From the NCBI RefSeq assembly GCF_002000055.1, contig NZ_MVBD01000013.1:1-64000 (forward strand): a DNA stretch of 64,000 nucleotides, written 5' to 3'. Numbering within the stretch: position 1 is the first letter of the stretch; each line of letters begins with the position of its first letter. The translations under genes and the position numbers were made by a program. The stretch is from Marinicella sediminis. GTDB lineage: Bacteria; Pseudomonadota; Gammaproteobacteria; Xanthomonadales; Marinicellaceae. A model generated the notes under the pieces. That model was given only the letters and a program-made list of their open reading frames with translations. It was not told the origin of the DNA and ran no database searches. Below, piece after piece: positions 1 to 8,083 of the stretch.

Positions 1-80
1 CCTGCCCTTCACCCTAAAGGGTCCGCTTCGCGGGGCTCAGGTGTTCCTGACACCTGAGTCAGCCACTCGGCCAACTCTCC
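1..80 (-). tRNA. tRNA-Ser-like sequence, non-canonical, 3' end beyond window
   Basis: Read on the minus strand, the first 22 nt (GGAGAGTTGGCCGAGTGGCT then GA) match the acceptor strand and D-arm of a bacterial tRNA-Ser, and the last visible bases (GGGCAGG) look like the start of a T-stem. Between them there is no acceptable anticodon arm. Instead there are three hairpins: a 9-bp stem with loop CAGGA, CCGC-GAA-GCGG, and ACCC-TTTA-GGGT. A tRNA-Ser gene just downstream of csrA is common in gammaproteobacteria, so position supports a tRNA origin. It may be a decayed or rearranged tRNA-Ser, or an unusual tRNA. The 3' acceptor strand lies outside the window, so this cannot be settled here. A further hairpin (107-126) follows in the 81-281 spacer. 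Confidence 0.35.
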
Positions 81-281
81 ATATTCATGGTTGAAAGTTT
101 TTTTAGGGTTTGTCTTTCTACAAACCTATTCAGTCAGCGGCACAAGGTGCTGGCTGGCTGTTCTTTGAATCAAGCTTCTGCTTGGCTGATTACTTGTGGG
201 TAATTATGCTGACAGAACTTCATGTTCAAGGGGCGGATATTTTAATTTAATATCTGCAGAATGCAACTGCTTTTCGGCGAT

Positions 282-521
282 TTATTGATTACCAACGTTG
301 TCATCTACATCTGCTGCTGCAGAATCATCTGCCGGAGCAGCGTCCACATCCACACTTTGTTCGTTTTTGATGCGTTCGTAAATTTCCTCACGATGCACAG
401 CGATTTCTTTGGGAGCATTGATTCCAATCCTCACCTGATTGCCTTTGATACCCAATACGGTTACCGTGACATCGTCACCAATCATCAATGTTTCACCGAC
501 CCTTCTCGTCAAAATTAACAT
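282..521 (-). CDS. csrA: Carbon storage regulator CsrA (RsmA)
   Basis: Global post-transcriptional regulator that binds GGA motifs in mRNA leaders and controls carbon flux, motility and biofilm genes. The protein (79 aa) opens with [16 protein letters not shown] and continues with [18 protein letters not shown] and [10 protein letters not shown], the family core including the RNA-binding arginine of VHREE. After about residue 55 there is an acidic, Ala/Asp-rich tail longer than in E. coli CsrA (61 aa), probably disordered. A good Shine-Dalgarno (AAGGAGAAAG) sits 5' of the ATG. It lies downstream of alaS on the same strand, the usual gammaproteobacterial order. Confidence 0.97.
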   Translation of the reverse strand: MLILTRRVGETLMIGDDVTVTVLGIKGNQVRIGINAPKEIAVHREEIYERIKNEQSVDVDAAPADDSAAADVDDNVGNQ

Positions 522-649
522 TTAACTTTCTCCTTTTTGTTAGCGCAGGCTTCGGGGAAAACCTGTTCCAATGATTGACTCATTTAGTTTGAATTATGTG
601 AGTCATTGTGTTGACAAATTAGACTATATTTCCTGCAAAATGAGAAGTC

Positions 650-3271
650 TTAATTTGATATATTACGCTCCAGATCAGTTAAAACCTGACTGATCACTTG
701 CTCAAGCTGGGTCATGGTGGCGCTGCCTCCGCCCTGTGCAAAATCCGGCCTACCGCCGCCCCTGCCATTAACTTGAGACAATATGTCTTTGATCACATCA
801 CCAGCCTTCACAGTTTTGGTCAATTTTTTGGTCACACCAACCAAAACCTGTGCTTTTTCTTCGACAATGTTGCCAAAAACCACCACGCCAGATTCGTATT
901 TACTTTTGAACCCATCTATGGAGTCACGCAGTACAGTAACATCTGTGTCGTCAAAAACGCGTGTTAAATAATGAATGCCATCCACTTCTTTCACATCATT
1001 AAAGACATCGCCCACAGAGGCACTGGCTTGTGCCTTATTGTACTCTTCCAGTTGTTTTTGTGCAGCCTTATTTTGCTCTATCAACGCCAAGGTATTGCTT
1101 TCAATTTGATCAACCGGGGTATTCATCAGCACGCTCAAACGTTGCAGTAAGGCTTCCTGTTGGCTGATCAACTGATATGCAGCCTCCCCGGTCACTGCCT
1201 CGATCCTTCTGATTCCAGAAGCCACAGAAGTTTCCTGGGTGATTTTGAACAACCCAATGTCACCTGTCGCATGCACATGCGTGCCACCACACAGCTCAAT
1301 TGAATAACCGCCAAAATCCATGACCCGTACTTCGTCACCATACTTTTCCCCAAATAAGGCCATGGCACCTGACGCAATGGCCTGGTCATAGCTCATCAGC
1401 TGGTCTTTTGCCTGGTGATTGGCCCTGATCACAGCATTTACCTGAGCCTCTATAGCAGCCAATGTCTGTTGGCCTATGGGTTGATTGTGTGAAAAGTCAA
1501 AACGCAATTTTTCTGCATTAACCAATGAACCTTTTTGTTGCACATGCTCACCCAATTCATCACGCAGAACTTTGTGTAACAAATGAGTGGCTGAATGGTT
1601 GAGGATAACCTTTTGCCGATACACCCGATCAATTTCAGCGTCTACGGTTTGCTTGACATTGACCGCGCCCTGTTCAATGGTTACGGCATGTAAATGAAAT
1701 TGTCCTGCCGCTTTTTGAGTGTCTGTCACCCGGGCTTTAAAACCACCCCGGCTGATCACTCCCTGATCACCCACTTGACCGCCTGATTCAGCATAAAAAG
1801 GCGTCTGATCGAGAATCAGGTGACCCGTTTGCCCTGCTTCCATATGTGCTACCGGTTGCCCATCAAGTAATATCATGACAACCCTTGCTTCTGTGGCACA
1901 CCGGTCATAGCCAAGGAACCTGGTGGGCTCGAGTGATTGCACCACATCAGCAGATATTTGGTTGGCTTGAGCAAACTGTTTATTGGATCTTGATCGGTCT
2001 TTCTGAGCAGCCATACTGGCATCAAAAGCAGCCACATCAACCACCCGGCCATCTTCACGGGCAACATCTTGGGTCAAATCCAAAGGAAAACCAAAGGTGT
2101 CATATAATTTAAAAGCCAACTCACCTGGAATTTGCTCACCTTTGGGTAGTTTTCCGGTGGCTTTCTGATATTCCTGCATACCCACTTCAAGGGTTTCAGC
2201 AAATTTAAGTTCTTCCTGCTTCAGCGCTTTGGCTATGGTTGATTGATGTGCAACCAGTTCCGGGTAATCCTCACCCATGACATCCACCAATGCACCCAAC
2301 ATGTCAGCAAAGAAAACCCCTTGCGCACCCAGTTTATGTCCATGCCTGGCAGCCCTGCGAATGATCCTTCGCAACACATAGCCCCGCCCTTCATTGGAGG
2401 GCAACACCCCATCTGCGATCAAAAATGCACAGGTTCTGATGTGGTCTGCAATCACTTTCAATGAAGGGTCCTGCAGATCTTTGGTCCCAGTCAGACTGGC
2501 TGCTTTTTTGATCAGGTGCTGGAACAGGTCGATGTCATAGTTATTGTGCTTACCTTGCATGATGGAAGCAATCCGCTCAAGTCCCATACCCGTATCCACA
2601 CAAGGGCTGGGTAAGGGAAGCAATGACCCATCAGCCTGTTTGTCATACTGCATGAATACCAGGTTCCAGATTTCAATGAACCGATCACCATCTTCTTCAG
2701 GTGTCCCGGGAGGCCCTCCAGCGATGTCCTCACCATGATCATAAAAAATCTCTGTGCACGGTCCGCAAGGGCCTGTGTCACCCATTTGCCAGAAGTTATC
2801 CTTGGCGCCAATCCGGGAAATTTTTTCTGCCGGAAAGCCAATCTCATCCCGCCATATTTGTTCAGCTTCATCATCTTCTTCAAAGACTGTGACCCATAAT
2901 TTTTCTTTCGGCAAACCCAATTCCTTGATTAAAAAATCCCAGGCAAACTGAATGGCTTCGCGCTTAAAGTAATCACCAAAACTGAAATTACCCAACATTT
3001 CAAAAAAAGTGTGGTGCCGTGCGGTGTATCCAACCTGATCAAGGTCGTTGTGTTTGCCACCTGCACGGACGCATCGCTGCGATGATGCGGCTCTTGTATA
3101 AGCCCGCTTTTCGGCACCTAAAAACACATCTTTGAATTGCACCATGCCGGCATTGACAAACAACAGTGTGGGATCATTTCCAGGAATCAGCGAACTGCTT
3201 TTCACTGTCTGATGTTGTTGTTCGGCAAAATAAGACAGAAATTTCGCTCTGATTTGTTGGGTGGTTAACAT
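650..3271 (-). CDS. alaS: Alanyl-tRNA synthetase
   Basis: Charges tRNA-Ala with alanine. About 873 aa, full length for the family. Visible: the class II catalytic domain (motif 2 region with RCVRAGGKHNDLDQVG; GRGYVLRRIIRRAARHG), the editing domain zinc ligands HSATHLLH and CGGTHVHATGDIG, and the C-terminal C-Ala domain ending near GGRPDFAQGGG. The start is chosen at the ATG giving MLTTQQIRAKFL, where homologues begin. An in-frame TTG six codons upstream (3289) is possible, and neither has a clear ribosome binding site. It is followed on the same strand by csrA. In many relatives recA/recX lie upstream; here kdsB does. Confidence 0.97.
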   Translation of the reverse strand: MLTTQQIRAKFLSYFAEQQHQTVKSSSLIPGNDPTLLFVNAGMVQFKDVFLGAEKRAYTRAASSQRCVRAGGKHNDLDQVGYTARHHTFFEMLGNFSFGDYFKREAIQFAWDFLIKELGLPKEKLWVTVFEEDDEAEQIWRDEIGFPAEKISRIGAKDNFWQMGDTGPCGPCTEIFYDHGEDIAGGPPGTPEEDGDRFIEIWNLVFMQYDKQADGSLLPLPSPCVDTGMGLERIASIMQGKHNNYDIDLFQHLIKKAASLTGTKDLQDPSLKVIADHIRTCAFLIADGVLPSNEGRGYVLRRIIRRAARHGHKLGAQGVFFADMLGALVDVMGEDYPELVAHQSTIAKALKQEELKFAETLEVGMQEYQKATGKLPKGEQIPGELAFKLYDTFGFPLDLTQDVAREDGRVVDVAAFDASMAAQKDRSRSNKQFAQANQISADVVQSLEPTRFLGYDRCATEARVVMILLDGQPVAHMEAGQTGHLILDQTPFYAESGGQVGDQGVISRGGFKARVTDTQKAAGQFHLHAVTIEQGAVNVKQTVDAEIDRVYRQKVILNHSATHLLHKVLRDELGEHVQQKGSLVNAEKLRFDFSHNQPIGQQTLAAIEAQVNAVIRANHQAKDQLMSYDQAIASGAMALFGEKYGDEVRVMDFGGYSIELCGGTHVHATGDIGLFKITQETSVASGIRRIEAVTGEAAYQLISQQEALLQRLSVLMNTPVDQIESNTLALIEQNKAAQKQLEEYNKAQASASVGDVFNDVKEVDGIHYLTRVFDDTDVTVLRDSIDGFKSKYESGVVVFGNIVEEKAQVLVGVTKKLTKTVKAGDVIKDILSQVNGRGGGRPDFAQGGGSATMTQLEQVISQVLTDLERNISN

Positions 3272-3402
3272 AATTAGCTGATCTGACAAAACAAGCAGGA
3301 AATTTTATTGAAGACCGCCCCAATATACAACCATTAAGTCAAAAAGCACCACAGCGTCAACACGGCAACCAGTAAGCAGCCAAACAGTGCTGGAACAGGT
3401 AT

Positions 3403-4164
3403 TCAGTCTGCTTGTCGCTCGAAAGCCGCCACATCCTCAGCCGTATCAATGCCTCTGGGCATAACTTGAGTAGCCCTGGCTGCAACAATCACCTCACCAT
3501 GGGCCAGCGCACGCAATTGTTCCAACGATTCCAGCAGCTCCATTTCACTGGGAGGCAATGCGGCAAATTTTTTCAGAAATGAAACCTTATACATGTACAG
3601 ACCAATGTGGTGTTTGTAGCTGGTTTCAGGCGGCATGGATGGTGGTTCACCAAACGTGGCCTGCGAATATGGAATCGGTGCCCGGCTGAAATACAGCGCC
3701 CTTCCCGTATGGTCGGTCACCAACTTCACACAATTGGGGTCCATCACTTGTTCAATGCGGGTGATCTCCTGATACAACGTTCCGATGCTGGCCTCTGGGT
3801 GTTGTTGAACCATGTCAATAACCTGCCTGACATTATCCACAGGTATCTGCGGTTCATCACCCTGGTAATTGAGCACCCAGGTGTCATCGGACCAGCCCAT
3901 CAAATGTGCACATTCTGCAATGCGATCGGTACCTGACTGATGTGTCGCACTGGTCATTACCACCTGATGACCAGCACCTGCCACCAAAGACTCAATACGC
4001 GCATCATCTGTGGCCACAACCACCTGACTGGCGCCCAGCGATTGGGCAGACTCAACAGCCCACAAAATCAGTTCTTTGCCTTTCAACTTGATCAGGGGCT
4101 TGCCTGGTAACCGAGACGAGGCATAGCGGGCCGGTACACACACCACGAATTGAAAATCACTCAT
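3403..4164 (-). CDS. kdsB: 3-deoxy-manno-octulosonate cytidylyltransferase
   Basis: Activates KDO with CTP to CMP-KDO for the lipopolysaccharide inner core, in the cytoplasm. 253 aa, normal size. The N-terminal nucleotide-binding motif CVPARYASSRLPGKPL and the later ALYFSRAPIPYSQ and HIGLYMYKVSFL segments are diagnostic. Its ATG overlaps the stop of lpxK by 4 nt (ATGA), indicating translational coupling in an exbB-exbD-msbA-lpxK-kdsB operon. Confidence 0.96.
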   Translation of the reverse strand: MSDFQFVVCVPARYASSRLPGKPLIKLKGKELILWAVESAQSLGASQVVVATDDARIESLVAGAGHQVVMTSATHQSGTDRIAECAHLMGWSDDTWVLNYQGDEPQIPVDNVRQVIDMVQQHPEASIGTLYQEITRIEQVMDPNCVKLVTDHTGRALYFSRAPIPYSQATFGEPPSMPPETSYKHHIGLYMYKVSFLKKFAALPPSEMELLESLEQLRALAHGEVIVAARATQVMPRGIDTAEDVAAFERQAD

Positions 4165-5144
4165 GATAATTTTTCCTCAAGCGCTTTGTTCAAGGCTTCC
4201 AGGGTCGGTGTTGGAACATCCACGCCCAGCTTAACCACCCATACATGCGGCAAGTCCAGATCCTGACATTTAACCGCGTCTTTTTCTGTGATGATAACCG
4301 GCATTTCACTGGCCTCAGGAAAATCAGAGGCTTGAATCTCATGATGGTCTGGCAATGGTTTTTTAACAATGGCAAAACCAGCCGATGACAACAGCCTGAA
4401 AAAACTTTCGGGGTTGGCAATGCCTGCCATGGCAAGGATTTTCTGACTGCGAAATTCCGCCAGTGGTCTGACCACACCAGGGTGGTTTAGCTGATAAATG
4501 CCATCAATTTTATAGTCATAGAAACACCCCTCTTCAACCGCTCCTTTATGGATCACCAGGTCGACCAGCTGCAACCGCTCAATGGGTTCCCGCAAGGGGC
4601 CGGCGGGTATCATTTGTCCATTGCCGGTTTTCCAGTTGGCATCCAGCATCACAAACTCAACATCCCTGCCCAATGCATAATGCTGCAGACCATCGTCACT
4701 GATGATCACATTACAGTGATATTGCTTAATTAGGGTTTGTGCTGCCTTAACCCGGTTTTTCCCAACAACCACTGGCAGTTTGGTTTTTTGCGCCATCAAT
4801 AAGGCTTCATCACCTGAAGCCACTGGGTTGGCGTTGGGCGTGACAAACATCGGCTCGACTTTGCGTTTACCACCGTATCCACGCGAAACAATGCCGGGCT
4901 TGAAGCCCTGAGATTGTAAATGAAGCGCCAGCCAAATCACAAAAGGGGTTTTACCACCACCACCTGCAGTGATGTTTCCCACCACCACAACCGGGACTTT
5001 CAGTTGATGGGTCTTGAGTATTTTCCAGCCAAACAAAGTACGCCTGAAGGCCACCAGCGAAGCAAATAACTTACTGACCAGTCTGGCAAACCAGCCCACG
5101 TGACCACCACCGTACCAGCGTTGACGGATTTTGGCTTCATTCAT
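4161..5144 (-). CDS. lpxK: Tetraacyldisaccharide 4'-kinase
   Basis: Phosphorylates the 4' position of the lipid A disaccharide precursor at the inner membrane. About 327 aa when started at MNEAKIRQRWYGG. An upstream in-frame extension to 5309 lies wholly inside msbA and has no family similarity, so it is rejected. The P-loop GNITAGGGGKTP and the following ROSSMANN-like GIVSRGYGGK are typical; ISDDGLQHYAL carries the conserved catalytic-site Asp pair. It overlaps the end of msbA by 8 nt and kdsB by 4 nt, consistent with one lipid A operon. Confidence 0.96.
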   Translation of the reverse strand: MNEAKIRQRWYGGGHVGWFARLVSKLFASLVAFRRTLFGWKILKTHQLKVPVVVVGNITAGGGGKTPFVIWLALHLQSQGFKPGIVSRGYGGKRKVEPMFVTPNANPVASGDEALLMAQKTKLPVVVGKNRVKAAQTLIKQYHCNVIISDDGLQHYALGRDVEFVMLDANWKTGNGQMIPAGPLREPIERLQLVDLVIHKGAVEEGCFYDYKIDGIYQLNHPGVVRPLAEFRSQKILAMAGIANPESFFRLLSSAGFAIVKKPLPDHHEIQASDFPEASEMPVIITEKDAVKCQDLDLPHVWVVKLGVDVPTPTLEALNKALEEKLS

Positions 5145-6888
5145 GACGGTCGGCAACTCCTTGTCTGACCAGCATCTGGCTTTGCTGAAGTTGTGCGTAA
5201 ATACCTGGCACTGCCAGCAATTCAGCATGGGTTCCCACCTGAGCAACCTGCCCATGGTTGAGTACCACCACCTGATCGACGTGTTCAATGGTGGATAACC
5301 GGTGTGCAATAACCAGCGTGGTGCGGTTTTTCATCAACCGTTGCAACGCTTCCTGGATGTGTTTTTCAGACTCAGTGTCCAGGGCTGAGGTGGCCTCATC
5401 AAGAATCAATAGCGGCGCATCTTTCAAAATGGCCCTGGCAATCGCAATGCGCTGCCGCTGACCACCTGACAACCGGGTTCCGTTGTCACCCAGTTCGGTG
5501 TCAAATCCCTGGGGCAACGCTTCAATGAATGCCAATGCATTGGCTTGCTCAGCAGCTTTGATGATGGCCTCATCATCACAATCAGTCTGTTGACCATAAG
5601 CAATGTTGTTTCGTACCGTGTCATTGAACAACACCACCTCCTGACTGACCATAGAAATGTGCTCCCGGAGGCTGTCCAATGTAAAATCCTGAATGTTCCG
5701 GCCATTGAGTCTGATTTCACCACCAGTGACATCGTAAAATCTGGGAACCAGATTCACCAAAGTGGTTTTACCTCCTCCTGAAGCACCCACAAAAGCCACG
5801 CTTTGGCCTTTACTGATCGACAAGCTGATGTCTCTGAGGGCCTGCACCTCCTCACTGTAGGAAAAATCCACATGCTGAAATGACAATTCAATCTGGTCGG
5901 CATCCAGGCGATCGGACCCCGTGTCTTTTTCCGGCTCCTGTTGCAGCACCGACATCACACTGTCAGCTGCTGCCATGGTGGTTTGAATGGTAGAAAACAC
6001 ATTGGAGAGGTTTTTGATGGTTGGCATTAACAGCAACATGGCGGTCATGAATGACATGAAATCATAAGGTCCCATACCTGAACTGGCCGCAATATACATG
6101 ATCACTGAAAGCGCAATGGCCACCAGCATCAGGTTGATGGAAGACATCACCTCCTGCGTGGCGACTATTTTCACCTGCAACTGCCTGTTTTTGCGAATGT
6201 TCAGCGCGAATTTTCGCTGCTCCTTATCCTGCCCTTTGAATATTTTAACAATTTTATGCCCTTTGACCACTTCCTCAACGGTCTGGGTGGTTTCCGCAAT
6301 GGATTGCTGTATACCGTGACCAATGCGACGAAATCTTTTGTTGATCAATCTGATGATCAGCGCAATAACCGGAAACACCACAAACGCCACCAGCGCCAGT
6401 TCCCAGGAGTAGTAAAACATCACCCCAAGATAAAACACAATCCCCAACATTTCGCGGATGATGATGACAAAGTTCTTTGATACACCATTGGCCATTTGCT
6501 CAATGTCATAAATGATTCTTGATATCAGACCACCAGATGAATGGGCGTCATAGAAACGTTGGGGCAACACCAGGTATTGATTAAAGACTTTTCTGCGCAG
6601 ATCATTGATGACTTTGCGTCCCACCCAGGTGAAGCCGTATGATGCAGCAAAGTTTCCCACACTTCTGATCAGAAAAACACCAATCACAAACAACGGTATG
6701 TACTTCACCCATACCGTGTCCTGCTCAGCAAATCCATTTTCCAAAATGGGTGACAGCATCCAGGTGAACAAGCCTTTCATGGCCGCATCAATCACAGCAC
6801 CCAGAATCGCAATGACAAACACCAGGCGATACGGTTTGACGTGGCGCAGCAAACCCAGGTAGGTCAACTGATTGTGCTCAGCAGTCAC
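5137..6888 (-). CDS. msbA: Lipid A export ATP-binding/permease protein MsbA
   Basis: ABC half-transporter that flips core-lipid A across the inner membrane; acts as a homodimer. 583 aa, as expected. An N-terminal membrane domain with six predicted helices (about residues 20-310) is followed by a nucleotide-binding domain with Walker A GASGGGKTT, signature LSGGQRQR, Walker B LLILDEATSAL and the switch His in VIAHRLST. Its ATG overlaps the exbD stop (ATGA), and lpxK overlaps its end. Confidence 0.96.
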   Translation of the reverse strand: MTAEHNQLTYLGLLRHVKPYRLVFVIAILGAVIDAAMKGLFTWMLSPILENGFAEQDTVWVKYIPLFVIGVFLIRSVGNFAASYGFTWVGRKVINDLRRKVFNQYLVLPQRFYDAHSSGGLISRIIYDIEQMANGVSKNFVIIIREMLGIVFYLGVMFYYSWELALVAFVVFPVIALIIRLINKRFRRIGHGIQQSIAETTQTVEEVVKGHKIVKIFKGQDKEQRKFALNIRKNRQLQVKIVATQEVMSSINLMLVAIALSVIMYIAASSGMGPYDFMSFMTAMLLLMPTIKNLSNVFSTIQTTMAAADSVMSVLQQEPEKDTGSDRLDADQIELSFQHVDFSYSEEVQALRDISLSISKGQSVAFVGASGGGKTTLVNLVPRFYDVTGGEIRLNGRNIQDFTLDSLREHISMVSQEVVLFNDTVRNNIAYGQQTDCDDEAIIKAAEQANALAFIEALPQGFDTELGDNGTRLSGGQRQRIAIARAILKDAPLLILDEATSALDTESEKHIQEALQRLMKNRTTLVIAHRLSTIEHVDQVVVLNHGQVAQVGTHAELLAVPGIYAQLQQSQMLVRQGVADRHE

Positions 6889-7307
6889 TGTGAATCTTTG
6901 GTTTGAGTGGTTGCCATAGCAACTTTTTCAAATCCCATGCCGCCCAGCACATCCATGGCCATAACCACATGTTTATGAGCCACATTGGCATCAGCCCGAA
7001 TGATCACTGGCATGTCCCGCTCATCACCGGTTATTTTTTGTAAGGCGTTACGCAGGGTTTTGGTCTGGGCGTTCACCAACTCGTTGTTGTTGACAAAAAA
7101 CACCCCTTTCTCACTGATGGAAATAATCAGTTCCTCTGCCGTGGTGGTGGTTGGTTGCTGGCTGGCTTCGGGCAGTTCTATTTTCAGTTTGGCTTGTTTT
7201 TCAAAGGTTGTACTGACCATAAAGAAAATCAACAACAAGAACACCACATCAATCAATGGCGTCAGATTGAGCTTGCGTTGATCATTTTCTGGGTTGGATA
7301 TCTTCAT
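6885..7307 (-). CDS. exbD: ExbD/TolR family biopolymer transport protein
   Basis: Part of a proton-motive-force-driven complex with ExbB that energises TonB-dependent receptors. 140 aa with one N-terminal transmembrane helix: the segment NLTPLIDVVFLLLIFFMVST carries the conserved channel Asp in PLID. A periplasmic domain follows. It lies 5 nt after exbB and overlaps msbA by 4 nt. ExbB/ExbD just before msbA is a common gammaproteobacterial arrangement. No tonB is beside it in this window. Confidence 0.93.
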   Translation of the reverse strand: MKISNPENDQRKLNLTPLIDVVFLLLIFFMVSTTFEKQAKLKIELPEASQQPTTTTAEELIISISEKGVFFVNNNELVNAQTKTLRNALQKITGDERDMPVIIRADANVAHKHVVMAMDVLGGMGFEKVAMATTQTKDSQ

Positions 7308-7312
7308 GGCGC

Positions 7313-7915
7313 TTATTTTTTACTGATCGCATCAATCAGTTGCATCACTTGTTGTTCCATTACGATGGTCTGATCGGCAATTTTATTTTTAAAATGCCGG
7401 TAGAACAGCACCGCCGGAATGGCCACAATCAGACCCGCTGCCGTGGTGGTCAGCGCCTGTGAAATACCACCTGCCAGCTGATTGGCGTTACCAACTCCGA
7501 ATTCCATGATGTTAGCAAATACCTTCATCATCCCAATCACCGTTCCTAACAAACCCAACAATGGTGAAACCTCACCAATGGCACTCAGCCAGTTAAGGGG
7601 TTTTTCCAGTTGATGTGAAATGTGCCTGCCGGCATCCTCAACTGATTCAATGATTTCTTCTCTGGGGTCATCCCTTTTGCGCAATGCGGCAGCCATCAGA
7701 TAGCCCAAAGGTGAATTTTCCGCCAGTTGATCAATGTGTTTGTGATCCAGGTTCTTTTTCCTCGACCATTCGATGACTTGTTCTGGTAATTGACCGGGAA
7801 TGATTTCCTTGTCGCGCAATGACCAAAAACGCTCTCCAACGATCATCATGGCCAACGCCATCAGAATCAACAGGAAAATCATCACCACGCCACCACTGCT
7901 GACTATTTCAAACAT
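7313..7915 (-). CDS. exbB: ExbB/MotA/TolQ family proton channel protein
   Basis: Forms the pentameric inner-membrane proton channel that works with ExbD. 200 aa with a first helix at about residues 10-28 (GGVVMIFLLILMALAMMIVG) and two helices in the C-terminal half (around LLGLLGTVIGMMKVFA and AAGLIVAIPAVLFYR), matching the MotA_ExbB domain. First gene of the exbB-exbD-msbA-lpxK-kdsB series on the minus strand; the 168-bp spacer upstream should hold the promoter. Confidence 0.93.
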   Translation of the reverse strand: MFEIVSSGGVVMIFLLILMALAMMIVGERFWSLRDKEIIPGQLPEQVIEWSRKKNLDHKHIDQLAENSPLGYLMAAALRKRDDPREEIIESVEDAGRHISHQLEKPLNWLSAIGEVSPLLGLLGTVIGMMKVFANIMEFGVGNANQLAGGISQALTTTAAGLIVAIPAVLFYRHFKNKIADQTIVMEQQVMQLIDAISKK

Positions 7916-8037
7916 GCATGCTCCAGATTAATTTTGCCGTATTGTAACGGCTGATTCATAAATTTTCTGTAAATAAATTGATCCACAAGCCTGATACCAG
8001 GGGATACCCGGCAATCCGGCTGACCGGACAAGGTTGC

Positions 8038-8066
8038 GGAACCACGGGTAACACCCACGTGGTTCC
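8038..8066. terminator. Strong hairpin between the acyl-CoA reductase gene and exbB
   Basis: GGAACCACG pairs perfectly with CGTGGTTCC, and an inner GGT/ACC extends the stem. It sits 18 bp after the reductase stop on the minus strand. No T-run follows on either strand, so it may be a weak or factor-assisted terminator or an mRNA-protecting structure rather than a classic intrinsic terminator. Confidence 0.5.
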
Positions 8067-8083
8067 AATGTTTCAGTGTCTGC

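Noticed and set aside
1-80. Functional tRNA-Ser
   Set aside because: No valid anticodon stem-loop can be drawn, so it is listed only as tRNA-like.
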